The notes under the pieces were generated by a model, which had not been told where the DNA came from, ran no database searches, and saw only the letters and a list, made by a program, of their open reading frames with translations. 64,000 nucleotides of DNA from Halichondria panicea (taxonomy: Eukaryota; Porifera; Demospongiae; Suberitida; Halichondriidae), in assembly GCF_963675165.1 (NCBI RefSeq), contig NC_087383.1, positions 3,378,979-3,442,978 of the forward strand, given 5' to 3'. The translations under genes were made by a program, and so were the position numbers. Shown one piece after another: positions 11,640 to 25,500 of the stretch (its first letter is position 1; each line of letters starts with the position of its first letter).

Positions 11640-13589
11640 AACTGTTATCATGATGGGGGGGTTGTTATGCGCACGCGCAAGCAAGGCATGCAAGGAGGAA
11701 TGCATGCAAGGAGGAGTGCATGCAATTCGAGTGCGAATAGACTATACATGTATATACCCAAAGTCTCACAAACCTTTAGAACTCTAAATACGTACTGTAC
11801 ATGTTTATTCTTTCTTCCACATTATAATTTTGACCAATGATAATAATAATCAACGCCCTCGAAACTTGGAGACCTTTCTGCGGCTTGGAATCGAAGCGAC
11901 TTTGGGCTTTGAAATGTGCGGAGTCAAGTCTGAGTTCAAGTCAATTAAAAGTTGCATTTGTCAAACTGACAACACATGCAGTGGTACAGTACTAGGTAGA
12001 TAGCGTTTCTATAATCTACCTGACAGCTCATAATATCAAGGTAGCAATCCAGTCTACGCAGAAAGCATGTCCTCTAAGGAGCTAGAGGGGGTCAGCCCTA
12101 TCCACCAAGTGGGTGCCATAGAGACTAGGCCTCAGCAACTGGTGGGCTCAGGCTCTCATGGACACGATAGCCCACACATTGGAAACATTGAGACATGTGA
12201 GTTGCAGTATAAGAGGCTGACTATAAAGAGGCTGACTATAAAAATAACTTAAAACCTAGCTCTTGTTACGTGAGCTGCTTGTTTATTTTTTGGCTCTAAA
12301 ACAAACAATCATCTCCACTGACATGATTTAGCCCTGAATTATATTCAATGACTGTGTATGTGTGTAGCTAGCTACATGTGGAACGCACTGCACTTATTTT
12401 CTAGGAGCGTAGACAAGATTGCCTGCCCCACCCTTCAGAAATGAAATTCCTCGTGTAGAATGGTATTTCGTAACAGTTGACTTTGTATGGTTCCCTCAGT
12501 AGTCTAATATTTGAAGGCTTCATGTTGTTTAGTGCATGAGCATCAGCTTCAATTTAGCTCATATTTCATTGGCTGACGGCAGCTTTATTTGATACACTTG
12601 CAGCATGTAAATAGACTGTGTCCATACAGTTACAAGTAGCTGTTATTCTAAAATTCTTGAGAGTACATGAAGTGACTGAGGCGACTGTTTTTGGCCCTGT
12701 CCTTCTAGAAGCTGTAACCTAACATAACCATGTGACCTGGTAGAAGATATTAGTTTATAAGTAACGCATTTACAGCTTAAATTGAATTCATAGTGTGATG
12801 TCAGTACAGAATGCAGGGTTATTAATGGTTGTTGATTGTTTGTCTAAAGGCTTAGTCTAAGCATTTTATTCCTAAGTATTCCCTTGTGTTTACGCTTTTA
12901 TGTCACGGCTCGATCATTCAATTTGTACTGGCTGAAGATTAGAAGCTGTTCCTCTTTATGTACTCGCTCATTGGCGTATTCTGTATGCAACATGGTGAAG
13001 TAATTGTAAGTGTTGATAGGGAGTTATGTGGTAGTTGCAGCATGTCACAGTACACTCTGTATTTACCCGTATCAGGTTTCAGTGCGTGTGCGTGTGTATG
13101 AGAGAGCTCATCTCAGTATTGGCTAGTGAATTCACTGTACATGTAGGTGCACTGTACTGTTAACACCACTGCTCCCCTTTTGATTGCATTTCAACCACCC
13201 ACTGTAAATGTTTAATTATGTTGCTTGTACTGTTAGGTAACTCGTTTGTATAGGCCATGTGCATGCATTTTATCTGTACACACATCAATGATCAACACAA
13301 AGCCATGATGTCGTTTGTCAGCTTTAGAGGTTTCATTTGCTATGTAAGCATGTCATCACACATCCTGTATTGAACTTCTAATTGATGAACCAGTTGCAGA
13401 GTTCAGTCTAGCAGTTTCTTAGCTACCCCTAGTGTTAATAAAAGAGCTTTTTCAAAGGCTGTACATGTATTTCACCCTCAGACCAAAGCTGTGTATAGAC
13501 TAACTATTTAGTGTTGTATTGATCAGGACAGTTTTTGTCTAGCTTACCGATACAAGTGGGTACGGCTACGGCTGATACTAACTCTAGCG
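11640..13589. other. Intergenic spacer between cadherin and IQGAP
   Basis: About 2 kb without a supportable gene. It holds a short direct repeat around 11685-11725 (ATGCAAGGAGGA units) and a 14-base tandem duplication near 12210-12240 (AGAGGCTGACTATA). The small open frames here have no recognisable domain. The IQGAP promoter and any 5' untranslated exon should lie in its right half, but no clear core element is visible. Confidence 0.6.
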
Positions 13590-16500
13590 ATGGAGGGAGA
13601 GCTTGGCATCTCACTACCTGTGCAGAATGGTGTTGGTCAGTCTCAATAGATTTACTGTTAGCTTACTCTAGCTATCACACTGTTAGCTGTGCGTATCATT
13701 TCTAAGGAGGTGGTTAAGGCTGTCTAATACAGTTTTATCGAGTGAGCTTGTAGTTACAGTTGCGGTTAGTGTCATGGTAACAATGTACATAGCATTTGAG
13801 GGACCCCCTGTACGGTATTGATACCAAAGACAATAAGAACAATAGTGTACATCCAGTGTAAAGCCCAACACCCTTGTACGTACGTTGCGGTAGTGCTAGT
13901 TTGGGCTACCAATAAGTTGCTACATTGTGTAGGAGTAGAGAAGTGTATTGGCAGGCAGCTTTGTGTGCTAATAAAGACCTGACCTGCTAGAATATACAAA
14001 CTCTATATATAGTATCTTCTATTGTCTCAACCGTACTTGACTATGATGTGTTTTTAAAATTTGTTTTTTGGTTGCAGCCAAAGGCAAGATGGATGGTAGC
14101 TCCATGGACGAGAAGAGGAAAGAGCACATTGCCTATGAGTACCTCTGTCATCTGGAAGAGGCCAAGAAGTGAGTTTGTCAATTAACACCTAGCTCAATTT
14201 TAAATAGTGTGCCAGCTGCCCACAGCAGAGTGTCACACAGGGAAAGGGGGATATCCTCCATCTAGCTCCAACCCCCCCCCCCCCCTAAAATTTGCATTCA
14301 GGTACTAGTTGTGGTATGAATGAGTGAGTATCCATAGCCGGCAATTTTACATACTAACAGGGTATTTAAATAACAGTTGACCTTTTTTTAGCACAATTTT
14401 CTAGTATATCCCCCCTCTACTTTAAAATCCTGTATGACACCCTGTACAGTATACTGTACCAGAGACACTGTGTCTGTACAAGACAGGATGTTAGTTATTT
14501 ATTGTGCTAGTGGGCTTTCATATATACACAGTACGGTTGCTTGATGTCTTCCTGTTGTCTCCCACATCAAGGCGCTACATGTATTTTGTTACCACACTCC
14601 CCAAGCCTTTCCTGCACATGTATTAGGAACTGTACACTACCTAAGGATGCCTATGAATAGTGTGTGCCTTTCCCTTTCAGATCTTCCCATTATGGGGCTT
14701 CCAAAACCACTCGAGTTTGTTGATCTGATTAGCTCTTCCTTTAAACATACACATTCACTAAGTTGGTTTTCTCATGATGATGCTCTCCAGCTTTGTACAC
14801 ACTTTGACTGTCGGGTAGAGATTCTCTAAATAAAGGCTCCTCTTATCTAGACTCTCTTCTGTAGTGGCCATTTAGTGTGTTGTTCCACCGATTGATAGCT
14901 CTATGTGAAAACAAAGACCGTTGATGGCCTACAAGAGTGGACAATGAGAGTGTGTCTTGTCACTCTGTTGATGCCATGTTCTTCAATGGCTGCCACTTGT
15001 AGTGCCCATTTTATAGGCAAAGGCTTCAGATGTACAACATTTAATTTAGATTTAGAGTCGGCAAAGGCTTCAGATGTACAACATGTAATTTAGATTTAGT
15101 TCTGACTCTAACGTGTTGCCTAGAAGCTAATTTTGTACACAAATTGCCACATACGTGTACGACTCTTTTACTGTTGCTTTATTATAGTGGTTGTGTGTGT
15201 TCATGCATGAGTACCGGGCCTGTACTTATTTACAACATGTACATGTGTGTCTTGGCCGTTCAATTCCCTATGCCCTTTGGTTGTGTACTCTAGGTGTGTG
15301 CGTGTGGGTGGGTGCGTACTCTGGGTGTGTATTGTTCTATATTTAACCTTGATTGCTAACCAACAATATTTGCAAACAAACAAACGTACCTCATAACTTC
15401 CCAATGTGTTTGTTCATTTACCTTATAAGGAATCAACTCCCTGAGGTAGTGCTTCGTACGAAGTTTTAGTAAGGGTGAAATATTGTGTTTTATAGACCTC
15501 CCTGATGTTTTGCATGTGTTTGTTCTTCTCTGTACTGTGCATAGTCGATAAACTGCATCGTTTAGAGTTGCCACTGGTGATTCTGAAACTTGTCAAGCGC
15601 TGAAATATAATTATGTGGTGGTATTCATTGGCCAAGGCTGCCGGGTGCATGCATGTGTTGCCATGTATGTTGTTGTCTGGTTGGTGCTGATGACATTCAC
15701 TGAATTCCAATGCTCTATTTGTTGACATGATTACACTTCCACTGGATTTTATTGGGTTTTTAACAAGCTCTCTTGGGGCCAATCTCAGAATGTTGGTGTT
15801 CTAACTATATCAACCATGGAATCCATTTTGCATTCTTGATACACCTTTTATATGTACCTGTTGAAACTAAGCTCCCTGTGTTATTCCATTTCTGTTCCGG
15901 GCATTCTATTATGTGTACATCCATGTACATGTATGTACCTAACGGCTACGTGTACTTTAAATCTGTACGCACTCTTCTCATTCATGTAACTATTGGTTTA
16001 TGTTTAAAATTCAGCGTTTATCCTCCCCCCTCTTTACAGATGGATAGAGGCGTGTGTTGAGGACGAGTTGCCCCCGACAACAGAGTTAGAGCAGGCTCTA
16101 AGGAACGGAGTAATCCTCTGTCGACTGGGCCACTACTACGCCCCCACAGTGATCCCTATCAGGAGGATCTACGACTTTGACGAAGCGAAGTATAAGGTAG
16201 AGTATAGATATAACTACATACATTGAATATGTATGTATTGAGTGTTTGTTGAGGCCGGGCCTCTTTGGGTTCAGTAAAAAATAATGCACTCTCAGACTTA
16301 TATACAAATTTGAACACACACTAAGTGCATTGTTGAGCTCAAGCTTTTGGCTTGAAGAATAATTTTAGGCACTCATATTGAGTTTGTATTGAGAGACTTT
16401 TCAGTCTTACTTTTATTGTCTTACATGTCATAGGCTTCAGTATAATGGTGTGTACTGTTTCTTGATTTTGACTAGTTGTGTTACCAATTTACTGTTCACA

Positions 16501-19500
16501 GGCCAAGGGTCTTCATTTCAAGCACACGGATAACTTCAACTTTTGGTTGAACAGTCTGGCAAACATTGGACTGCCCAAGGTAGGGCCCTACACAGTGTCC
16601 AGTGTAATATACGGATCACCCTATAATTAGTGTGCCTCAATTGTAGGCAACTGTACTGTGTTAATTTTAGTAGTTACAGCTTTTGTAAATATGTTTCAAG
16701 ACTTTTAATTGATTATCCACATGGGTATTATTAACCGTCCATTGTGGGCCCAAGACTGGCTGCTTGCTCTCTTGTAATCAAAATCGTAAACTCTGCAGAT
16801 CTTTTACCCCATCACTACTGACCTGTACGATCGTAAGAACATGCCGAGAGTCATCTACTGTATCCATGCCCTCAGGTAAGAGTGTGTGTGCTGTGGTGCC
16901 TTATAATCAGTTAGAGCTGTTGATTTTGCTATTGTGATTATTATAATAAAAGGAGGCAAATTGTTTTATCACGTCAGTTTAGACCTTCAATGTAAACGCT
17001 TATTCACAGCTGTTGATTCCATAGTGAAACTTGCCATACCGAGTAAACACAACATACTTTTAAATTAATGACAGCAGGCTGTATCAGTAACAACCTATGA
17101 GCACAAACAAAATAACTATTACACTGGAATAGTTCACTACCTGTTGTTTACCAAGCTTCATTAGCAGTTAGTGACTTACTGTACGTACAGTACATGTACC
17201 TGCATTCAATGTTACGTGTACATACGCCATCTTATTTCTCATCCAGTCTGTACCTGCACAAGCTCGGGAAGGCACCTCAGATTGAAGACCTACTGGGGAC
17301 CGCCACTTTCACAGGTACACCAACGCATTCTGAACCACATTCTCTCTGTTCTCTCAATACTGCACAATCTTTATGTGCTGTGTTTAATGTATTTGTGTTT
17401 GATCGGCTGTCACGTTTGTTTAGTAATTGTCAAGATTAACTGTTATTGTTTATTGTGCATTATCTCGAAAATCCCACTTGAGTGTACTTTCACAGTAAAA
17501 CCCACTCACCTGACATTGATTGCGTTGTACGTATGAGTATTACTGTCTACCCCCCACACGCACTCACCTCCCACACCCACACCCACACACACCCACAGAG
17601 GAGGAGATTAGTACGATGAGAATGGAGTTGGACAAGTACGGCATTAGGATGCCCCACTTCGGCAAGATCGGAGGAATTCTAGCCAATGAGGTTAGGAGTT
17701 AGTATCTATATGTACAGTACTTATGCAGTCGCTATAGTGGTTCTTTGTGAATCAATGTACACATAAATTGTATCTACAGATGAATTGTGTGAGACATATT
17801 TGCAATAGTAAAACGAATTAGGTAAAGATCAAGAAGTTTAATAGTGAAAAATCATTACATGTATGCTCAACAATGCACTAGTAACTACCTCTACCCCTAC
17901 CCACCACCCCATCCTACGTGTAGATGACGGTGGACGAAGCAGCTGTCCATGCAGCTATCCTGGCAATCAACGAGGCCTTGGACAAAGACGACCCTGTGGA
18001 GACGCTGACTGCCCTACAGAACGCCAACGCCTGTCTAGTCAAAGTGGAGGAGAGCAGTGCTCCTCGCTACCACGACCTCCTCCTGGGGGCCAAGAAGGAC
18101 AAGGAAAATAGAGCCACTCAGGTAGACTGGTGTTTAAGTAGCTGTAGTGCTCAATTGTGTACTTACTGAGAGAAGATTATGAAGCAGTAGGTTTTAATGA
18201 TAGTTCAGTACTTAGGGAAGCCGTGGTAGTTCAATGGCATAGTCCTTTTGAAGAGGGTAGGCACATAATTAAATGAACAGTTAATACTGCCTCAAATTGC
18301 ACATAGGCGTTTAATTTCAATCAGTTTATGTTTATTTTGGTGTTACTGATGTTGCCATACTTTTGATTCAAATTATAGTGTATACTCTTATAAGCTTGTT
18401 GTGTTTACCACCTGACTGTCACATGGCTAGAATGGAGATGTGGAGGAGTCAGAACGAGACGTATATGAGGTGATCCTCACCCAGTCAGAGATACAGGACA
18501 AGCTAAACGAGGTCAACGTCGCTGTTGCCAAGGAGATCGCAGAGGCTAAGTGTGAGTGGAAAACGTGTTGTATATGATCCTGCCGTGTATAGTCCAGGTT
18601 TTTGAAGCTATAAGCTATACATGTACATATGTACAGTCATGCGTAACAATACAGACTACATTAACTACATTATAGCGGGTTATTTTTGTAGGGTAAAAAA
18701 TTTGTTATTTTCGTGGTCATGCAGCTGACCTCCACACATTTTTAACGTAGGCGTGCTTACCGGAACGTATGAATGCAGTGCAGGCAACGAGGCTAAACGG
18801 AATTTATACTCACGAAAATCACTGTTTCAAATAAACGATTTTTTTACCCCACAAAAATTACTCGCTATACGGGATACTGTGTGCGTAGCATGTGATATAT
18901 AGGCACATACACAGTATATCTGTATTTAGAGCTACTGTACACAGTCATGTACAATGTATATGTAGTTGATTCAGAAGTTGTTCCCCCTCTTTCTCGTACA
19001 GTGCGAGAAGCCACGAGTGCCGTTAACAGAGCAATAGAGTCGACCAGCAAGACTGAGCTACTGCGGTCACTACAGAGTGAAGAGGCACGATTCAGTGACG
19101 TGAGACCGGAGAACATGCAGTGGTACATGGAGATACTCTCGAAGGCCATCAACGACAAGGCAGAACACGAGGTAGGTAGGAGGAGGGGTTATTTTCAGGA
19201 TTATCTATAGTAAATCGAAACAAAGTCAACAGTGTCGACCTGCCACTCTTGGTAGAGATGGTGTTACAAATAAGTTTGTAATTGACCGACTAACAGCTAG
19301 ACTATAACTCTTTGCCACTCTTTCTTCCCTAGGAGTCTGAGGGTGGTGAGCTGAGTCACAACGAGATCCAGGAGCTCATCAACATAGCCAACGAGGTGGC
19401 AGACCACACCAGAAGAGGTAAGGTTTACTGTACCTAAGGATTTCTTAGTTATTAGACAATGAGTGGGCCCAAACTTGCACTGGTTTTAGTTTGAAGATTT

Positions 19501-22500
19501 AACGTCTATCTGATGTCTCGTGCATTATGTATACATACATATGTACATGTAGTACCATGCCTGGAGTGTATACACATGTAGTCAACGCTGTTTGATTACA
19601 CCACCGCCCCACACTCACACCCACCCACACACACACTCACGCTCACACCCACACTCACGCTCATACCCACACGCACACACCCACACTCACACACACTCAC
19701 ACTCACACCCACTCACACACACTAACGCTCACACCCACACTCACGCTCATACCCACACGCACACACCCACACTCACACTCATACCCACACCCACACACAC
19801 ACAGTGGATGCTGCAGTCCGCTCTGTCAACCAGACCCTTGAAGGTGGTGATGCCGACCAAACACTGGCTGCCCTACAGAACGAGGACCTTGATGTACCGG
19901 ACTTGTACCCTGAGAACAAAGAGTACTACCACGGGGGTCTGCTGGCCATGAAGGGGGGAAAAGGTGGGGGGTCTCTTAAGGAGGAGGAGATCAAGGCGGG
20001 CGTTAAGGAGATGAACGAGAAGGCAGAGTATGACAGATCAGGTAAGCTTTTGTTGATTTTTTGTAAACAATTTACTTAATACTGTATAGCTGGTTATTTT
20101 TGAAGCAACTAAATTTCCGCGGATTGACCTCGAACCTCAAAAATGTATGAATCATGCATGGTTTGCTTATGGTATAAGATCTATCTACTTCAGGGGTGCA
20201 GTCATTTAAACCATCCATCCTCGAAAATATAATCAGTGAAATATTTAGGGTGAGCAATCCGCGAAAATTGAAAGTAACCCGCTGTATGGTAAGCTTTTTT
20301 CACTGGAGAAGCAAAGCTACATACCTATAGACAGTGATGCAATCTGAGAAAAGACCTGGCTTCAATTTGAACTACATGTATGGGTAAATTCATGACCTTG
20401 AGTGCAAAGTGATGAATTTAGTTTCATAAGCTTACAAGTATCTTTATAGCCCTTCCACTATCTCTCTGTGAGTGTGTGGAGCTCTAAATCCAACTGTTTC
20501 CTCCTCAATGCTTCGTCTAAAAATGCAAACTTATATTTATGAATTAGGGAATCTTTGGATGGCGTGTTCTCAAAAATGCAATTTCACAGCAGCCAACGTA
20601 ATAACTTTGTGATAGAATGAGGTACATGTATGCAGACTAAGCATATAAGCATTGTGTAGGAATTGTTATGCTCTATCAGTAGGTGTATAGATCTCAACTT
20701 TTTAGTTCAAGTCAAGTGGTCCCTTTTCTCAGATTGCATCACCGGCTGAGTAGTATAGTTATGTAAAATTACGTCTGCATTCATGCAGCAGTGTACTTTG
20801 TCCCCTAAGAAGCAACTCTACCTCTAGTTTAGACTCTCTAGCTAGTTACAGTGCTCCAACCAAAGAGACTGGAACTTTTATACAGCTCTACCCGTATATA
20901 TTTAAGATAAACTGGTTGATAGGGATGTATTATTATAGTATATAAGACAGATACCTTGAGTTATAGCCAGCACAGTACAACAGAAGCAAAGAACAGAGCA
21001 AAGTTAATATGTTTTGTGTGTAAAAACGCCATCTTGTTTTGACGTTTCAATGGCTTTGACATGCCCTCCATGATGTTTGATGACAGAATCAATTGTGCAG
21101 TTGCAAAGGTGGCATCACATGAGCTTTGGATGTAGCAAATAACAACAGGATGATTTATGATGTCACAAATCAGGGAAATTCATTGCTTACGTCACCAAAA
21201 AGTAGCAAAACAAGAAATTTGTGCAAGAAGGGCTGCTCTAGCAACGAAGAGACTCTTGCAGTTTCTCTAAAGGTAGGTAGATGAAAACTACACTATTATA
21301 GTACATGCTCATCAAAAATCAGACCTTAACTAGCATAAACTCAAAAGTTCTATGCCTAACATATTTACTACCACAAAACAACTAGGTATAGTATTTCTCA
21401 GTACTTACTAGTGTCTAAGACTTCCGCTGAGGCTTAAAAGTTGAGCAACATATTGTAGTTTATGCACAAAAAATTCAGATCTTAACTCAAAGAAATAGGC
21501 TAGTTCTATGCCTAACATATTTTCGTCAGTGCTTTTCTTCAGGAAGCCATCTTGTAGTGATGATGTAATATGATGTAACAGGAGATGGTCCAAGAGAAGC
21601 GCCAATACTTATCTTTCAATACCTGTACTCATTTTGAACAAAACACTTATAATAATTATGAACTAAAATGTGAAAAATAAAAAGTTCCAGTCTCTTTGGT
21701 TGGAGCACTGTAGATATAATGTAACTACAGGGTTTTCAGAATCTTTGCAACGTCAACAAAAAGTGTTGAAGTCTTGTATGAAAACCACAGATACATGTAA
21801 GACAATGTGTAATTTCACGCTTTGGTTCAGTGCTGGGTGGCAGTTTGGGGGCAATTGCTTTCACAGAAAGAGGAATAGTTTGGGGCAATTGAAAGCAATT
21901 GCCTAAGATGACTCAAGGAAATGTTGACAGAAAGAGGAACCTGACTATGTGTACATGTACAAACGCCATATAAGAAACGCTGTTGTTGAAGGCAATCTAA
22001 AGCTCTATTCTGAAAAGGCTCACAACAAACTCGAAGACAAGATGAAGACAATCCTGTTGCTGATCATAGCAGCTGCCTTGAGCACTACAACTTTTTCACG
22101 GCCAATAGCGTCACTACAGCTAAATGTAGTTGAAAAGGCTTGCAATGTGGTGGGTTACAAAGGAAGGATATGCCAACATCTACTCAGCTTTGTGGCACTC
22201 ACTCAGTCAGAAGCTCCTACTGCTAGAGAAATAGTTGCTATACTGTTGAAAAACAAAGACACAAAAACAGTTTTGAAAAGTGCGTGGCAGAAAAGTCATT
22301 TTCAGAAGGACATCTATCAAGAGAGAGGAGGGTGGATATTTGCCGACCCGAACAATCCCAACAAGCTACAAGTTGTACTCGCCCCGAAATCTGCTTCAAA
22401 ACCCTTTAAATTAAATGGGATTACTAATCCTGCCATCAACCTGGAGAATGTTAGACCAGCTGAGAACGGATGGGTACTTGTAGCAAACTTTCACACGCAT

Positions 22501-25500
22501 CCTCTTCCTGACAAGACACCCTGGTGCTTACCCTGAAGACAATGATATGAGCAACTTCAACCCTGACCAACGTGGCAGTGTTAAGAGTATTGCAGACAAC
22601 CCTTTCCCAACAATTCCATAGATGTACATACAGATCGAGAGCTCTGATATAATATTTCCTTGAACAGTAACACTTTTCGAACAGTACAGAGAACAAAAGA
22701 GTATATACACTGCAATCAATGTACATTGCAATGCATGCATGTAATTTAGAGCGAGCATAGCTTACTTAGATGTACATGTATTGTATAGCCTTCATGATTC
22801 TTGAATTTAGAATGTTTATGCTGTTGTCATAATTATCGCTCTCGTATACTGACAACAATATTATTGTTATGACATAAGTATTTCTCAAACAAATGTGATA
22901 ATGGTGGTGATTCAGTCGTTTAATGTGTTGTGCGTACAACAGATTGCAAGCCCTGGACGGAACTGCTTTATGCCCTATGTAATTATGTGTTTCCTCTGCA
23001 GTCGATCATGTGATTGACACCATCAATCAGGTGTCCAGTGGTGCTGAGTCAGCAAATCCAGCCGATCTCCTGGCCAATCTCAAGAGCAGTCTGGTTGACG
23101 TGGGAACTGTCGAGGACTCATCAGCAGTCAGATATCAGGTGACTGTAACTAATGTATAGTTAAAGAACATGGTAAACTTAAATAGTGTACTTTAATTGGT
23201 ATTTTGAGTGTTGATAGCTATATTATTTATTGCTAAACGTCGAAGGTTTTCTTATTCGTCAGCGTTGTACTTTCAATATTGATCGATGTACACTCACACA
23301 CCCTCCCCCCTCAGAATGCCCTTGAGGAGGCTCGACTGAGGAAAGGTGGTGCTCTCACAGAGGCAGAGATACGTGATGTCGTGGCTCAGGTCAACGAGGA
23401 AGTCAGACAAGAGACACTCTGTGAGTTAGAGGCTATAGTGTGTGCGTAAGCTGCATGTACATCCGCTTTAACTGGAATTGTATTGTGTTCCCCATGTGCA
23501 TAGTTTTCAATTGCTGGAAGCTTGAAATGCACCGAGCTGTACTATGTGTGAGAAATGTGTTGACCTGTACAGCATACACCTACTGTAGATACAATATAGT
23601 GCATGGTGACCTCTGCAGTGACAATGTTTTCGTTTTTAGCTGCTGAGGCCATTGTCACCATCAACAGTACACTGACAGCAGATGACCCTCAGGCTCTTAT
23701 AGAGGCGCTACAAAGCGACTATGCCCATCTGGAGGGTATCCAAGAGCCCCAGGCCCCTCACTACCTGACGCTACTCAAGGCTGCTCTTGCGGCTAAGTTG
23801 GAGAGTGACCCAGAGGCAGCGTTGAGTAGGGAAGAGATACAAGGCGTGATAGAGAAGGCCAACGCTCAGACTGTGGAGGCACTGGAGTGTGAGTGAATAG
23901 ACTTAACAGTTGCATTGTGGGAGAATGTGTGTAAAGCAGAGGGTTGTATTTTGTCAATATTAGCCCGAAAATTATTTTGTAGTTTCAATACATGTACATC
24001 ATCCTCGTAAAGGATTGCTCTGTAAACAATCTACAGTAGCGGTCAAAATAAAGTACCCGTTCCGTTTACGTAGTACGTTCGAAGCGTTTCTGTTTTGACA
24101 TCGTATCAAAAGCGTTGAATTTACCGTACCGTTGCTAATTACCGTTGCACGTTACAAGTACGTTTTGCAGAAAAGTTTTAGAAAACGAACAAAGAGACAA
24201 TCCTAGTCATCTCGAGTATTGTAGCTAGTCTAGCTACTTAGCTATGCTATGGCTATGTCTAGCTGTAAGTCTAGCTCTAGATCTGCAACAAAGACATAAA
24301 ACGCACCATTCACAAGTTCTTTAACCTTCTCATCAAAAAGGATGTCTGCAGTCTCTATAGAGTCCTATCTCTGTTCTACAAGGCTAGCTAGCTAGCTATA
24401 ATATCTAACAGCTAACTGCTGCAAAAGTTCTAGCTAGCTAGCTGCGTGCAGAGCTGCATGGGTCTGGCCGAAGGAAAAATTTAACAACGGTTGATTAGAA
24501 AAAAAACACAACGGTACATAGCGTATCTTGAGCGTATTTTTAGCGTTTATTTTGCAACGTACCAGCGTACTACGGACGTACTACGTAAACGGAACGGGTA
24601 CTTTTTTTGACCGCTACTGTAATTTATAAAACACATTTTTAGTGGAAGGCCTATATGGTATTCTGGTATATACACATGTATATTAGTATATTAGAGATTA
24701 GTACTCCTTGAGATTGGTGAAGTACGAGTTAAGGTCCATTTTGAATCTATAATGACCTAAACAATGAAAGGTGACACGTTTACGTAGCCATTTAACAATG
24801 GATTACCTCCCCCCTACACACATACTCACAGACGCCAAGGCGGTGAGCTCCATCAACCGTGCTGTGGAGAGCAACGACCCAGCTGCCACATTGGAGGCCA
24901 TCAAAGCCCCCACTACCAACATCCGCTCCATAACTGACAGCTGCACTGACACGTACTTAGAGAAACTGAGTGCAGCACGACAGGAGAAAGTGGACAAAGG
25001 TGAGTGTGTGTGGTGTGTTGTGTGGTGTGTGAGGAATGTGGATGGGTGAGGAGTGGTGTGTGGGTGGGTGAATTAACAGAGAATACTGTCGAGGGGAATT
25101 CTATGACACTTAAATAGCTCAGTTGAAAGATTTGTATGATACGTGTTTTAGCTACTTGTACCTTTACCCAAGTTTATTCGAAAGAATATATTGACAGAGG
25201 TGTTCACAGTTTTTCTTCTATACACAGGAGTGTCTGACAATGATGGATGGTCAGCCCACCACCTTCGTGGGGGGTACACCTACTACCATAACAGCCAGAC
25301 AGGGGAGGGGCAGTGGGCAGAGCCTCAAGGATTCACTGGAGAATCTTGTGAACTCAGCAAAGATGAAATACAGGTGAAATTACTTTTCCCTTGCTGTACG
25401 TGTGTGTGTAAATGTGTTGACGTTTAAAATATAACTTTGTCATCAGACATACATGTACATGTATAGCTGGAAGTGCTTAACCTTTTTTCCATCGTTTGCT

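Noticed and set aside
15423-15782. 119-codon minus-strand open frame inside IQGAP intron 2
   Set aside because: No recognisable motif, unusual composition and no signal for expression; chance open frame.
19592-19951. His/Thr/Pro-rich open frame
   Set aside because: Translation of the CA microsatellite that runs into IQGAP exon 12 in the wrong frame.
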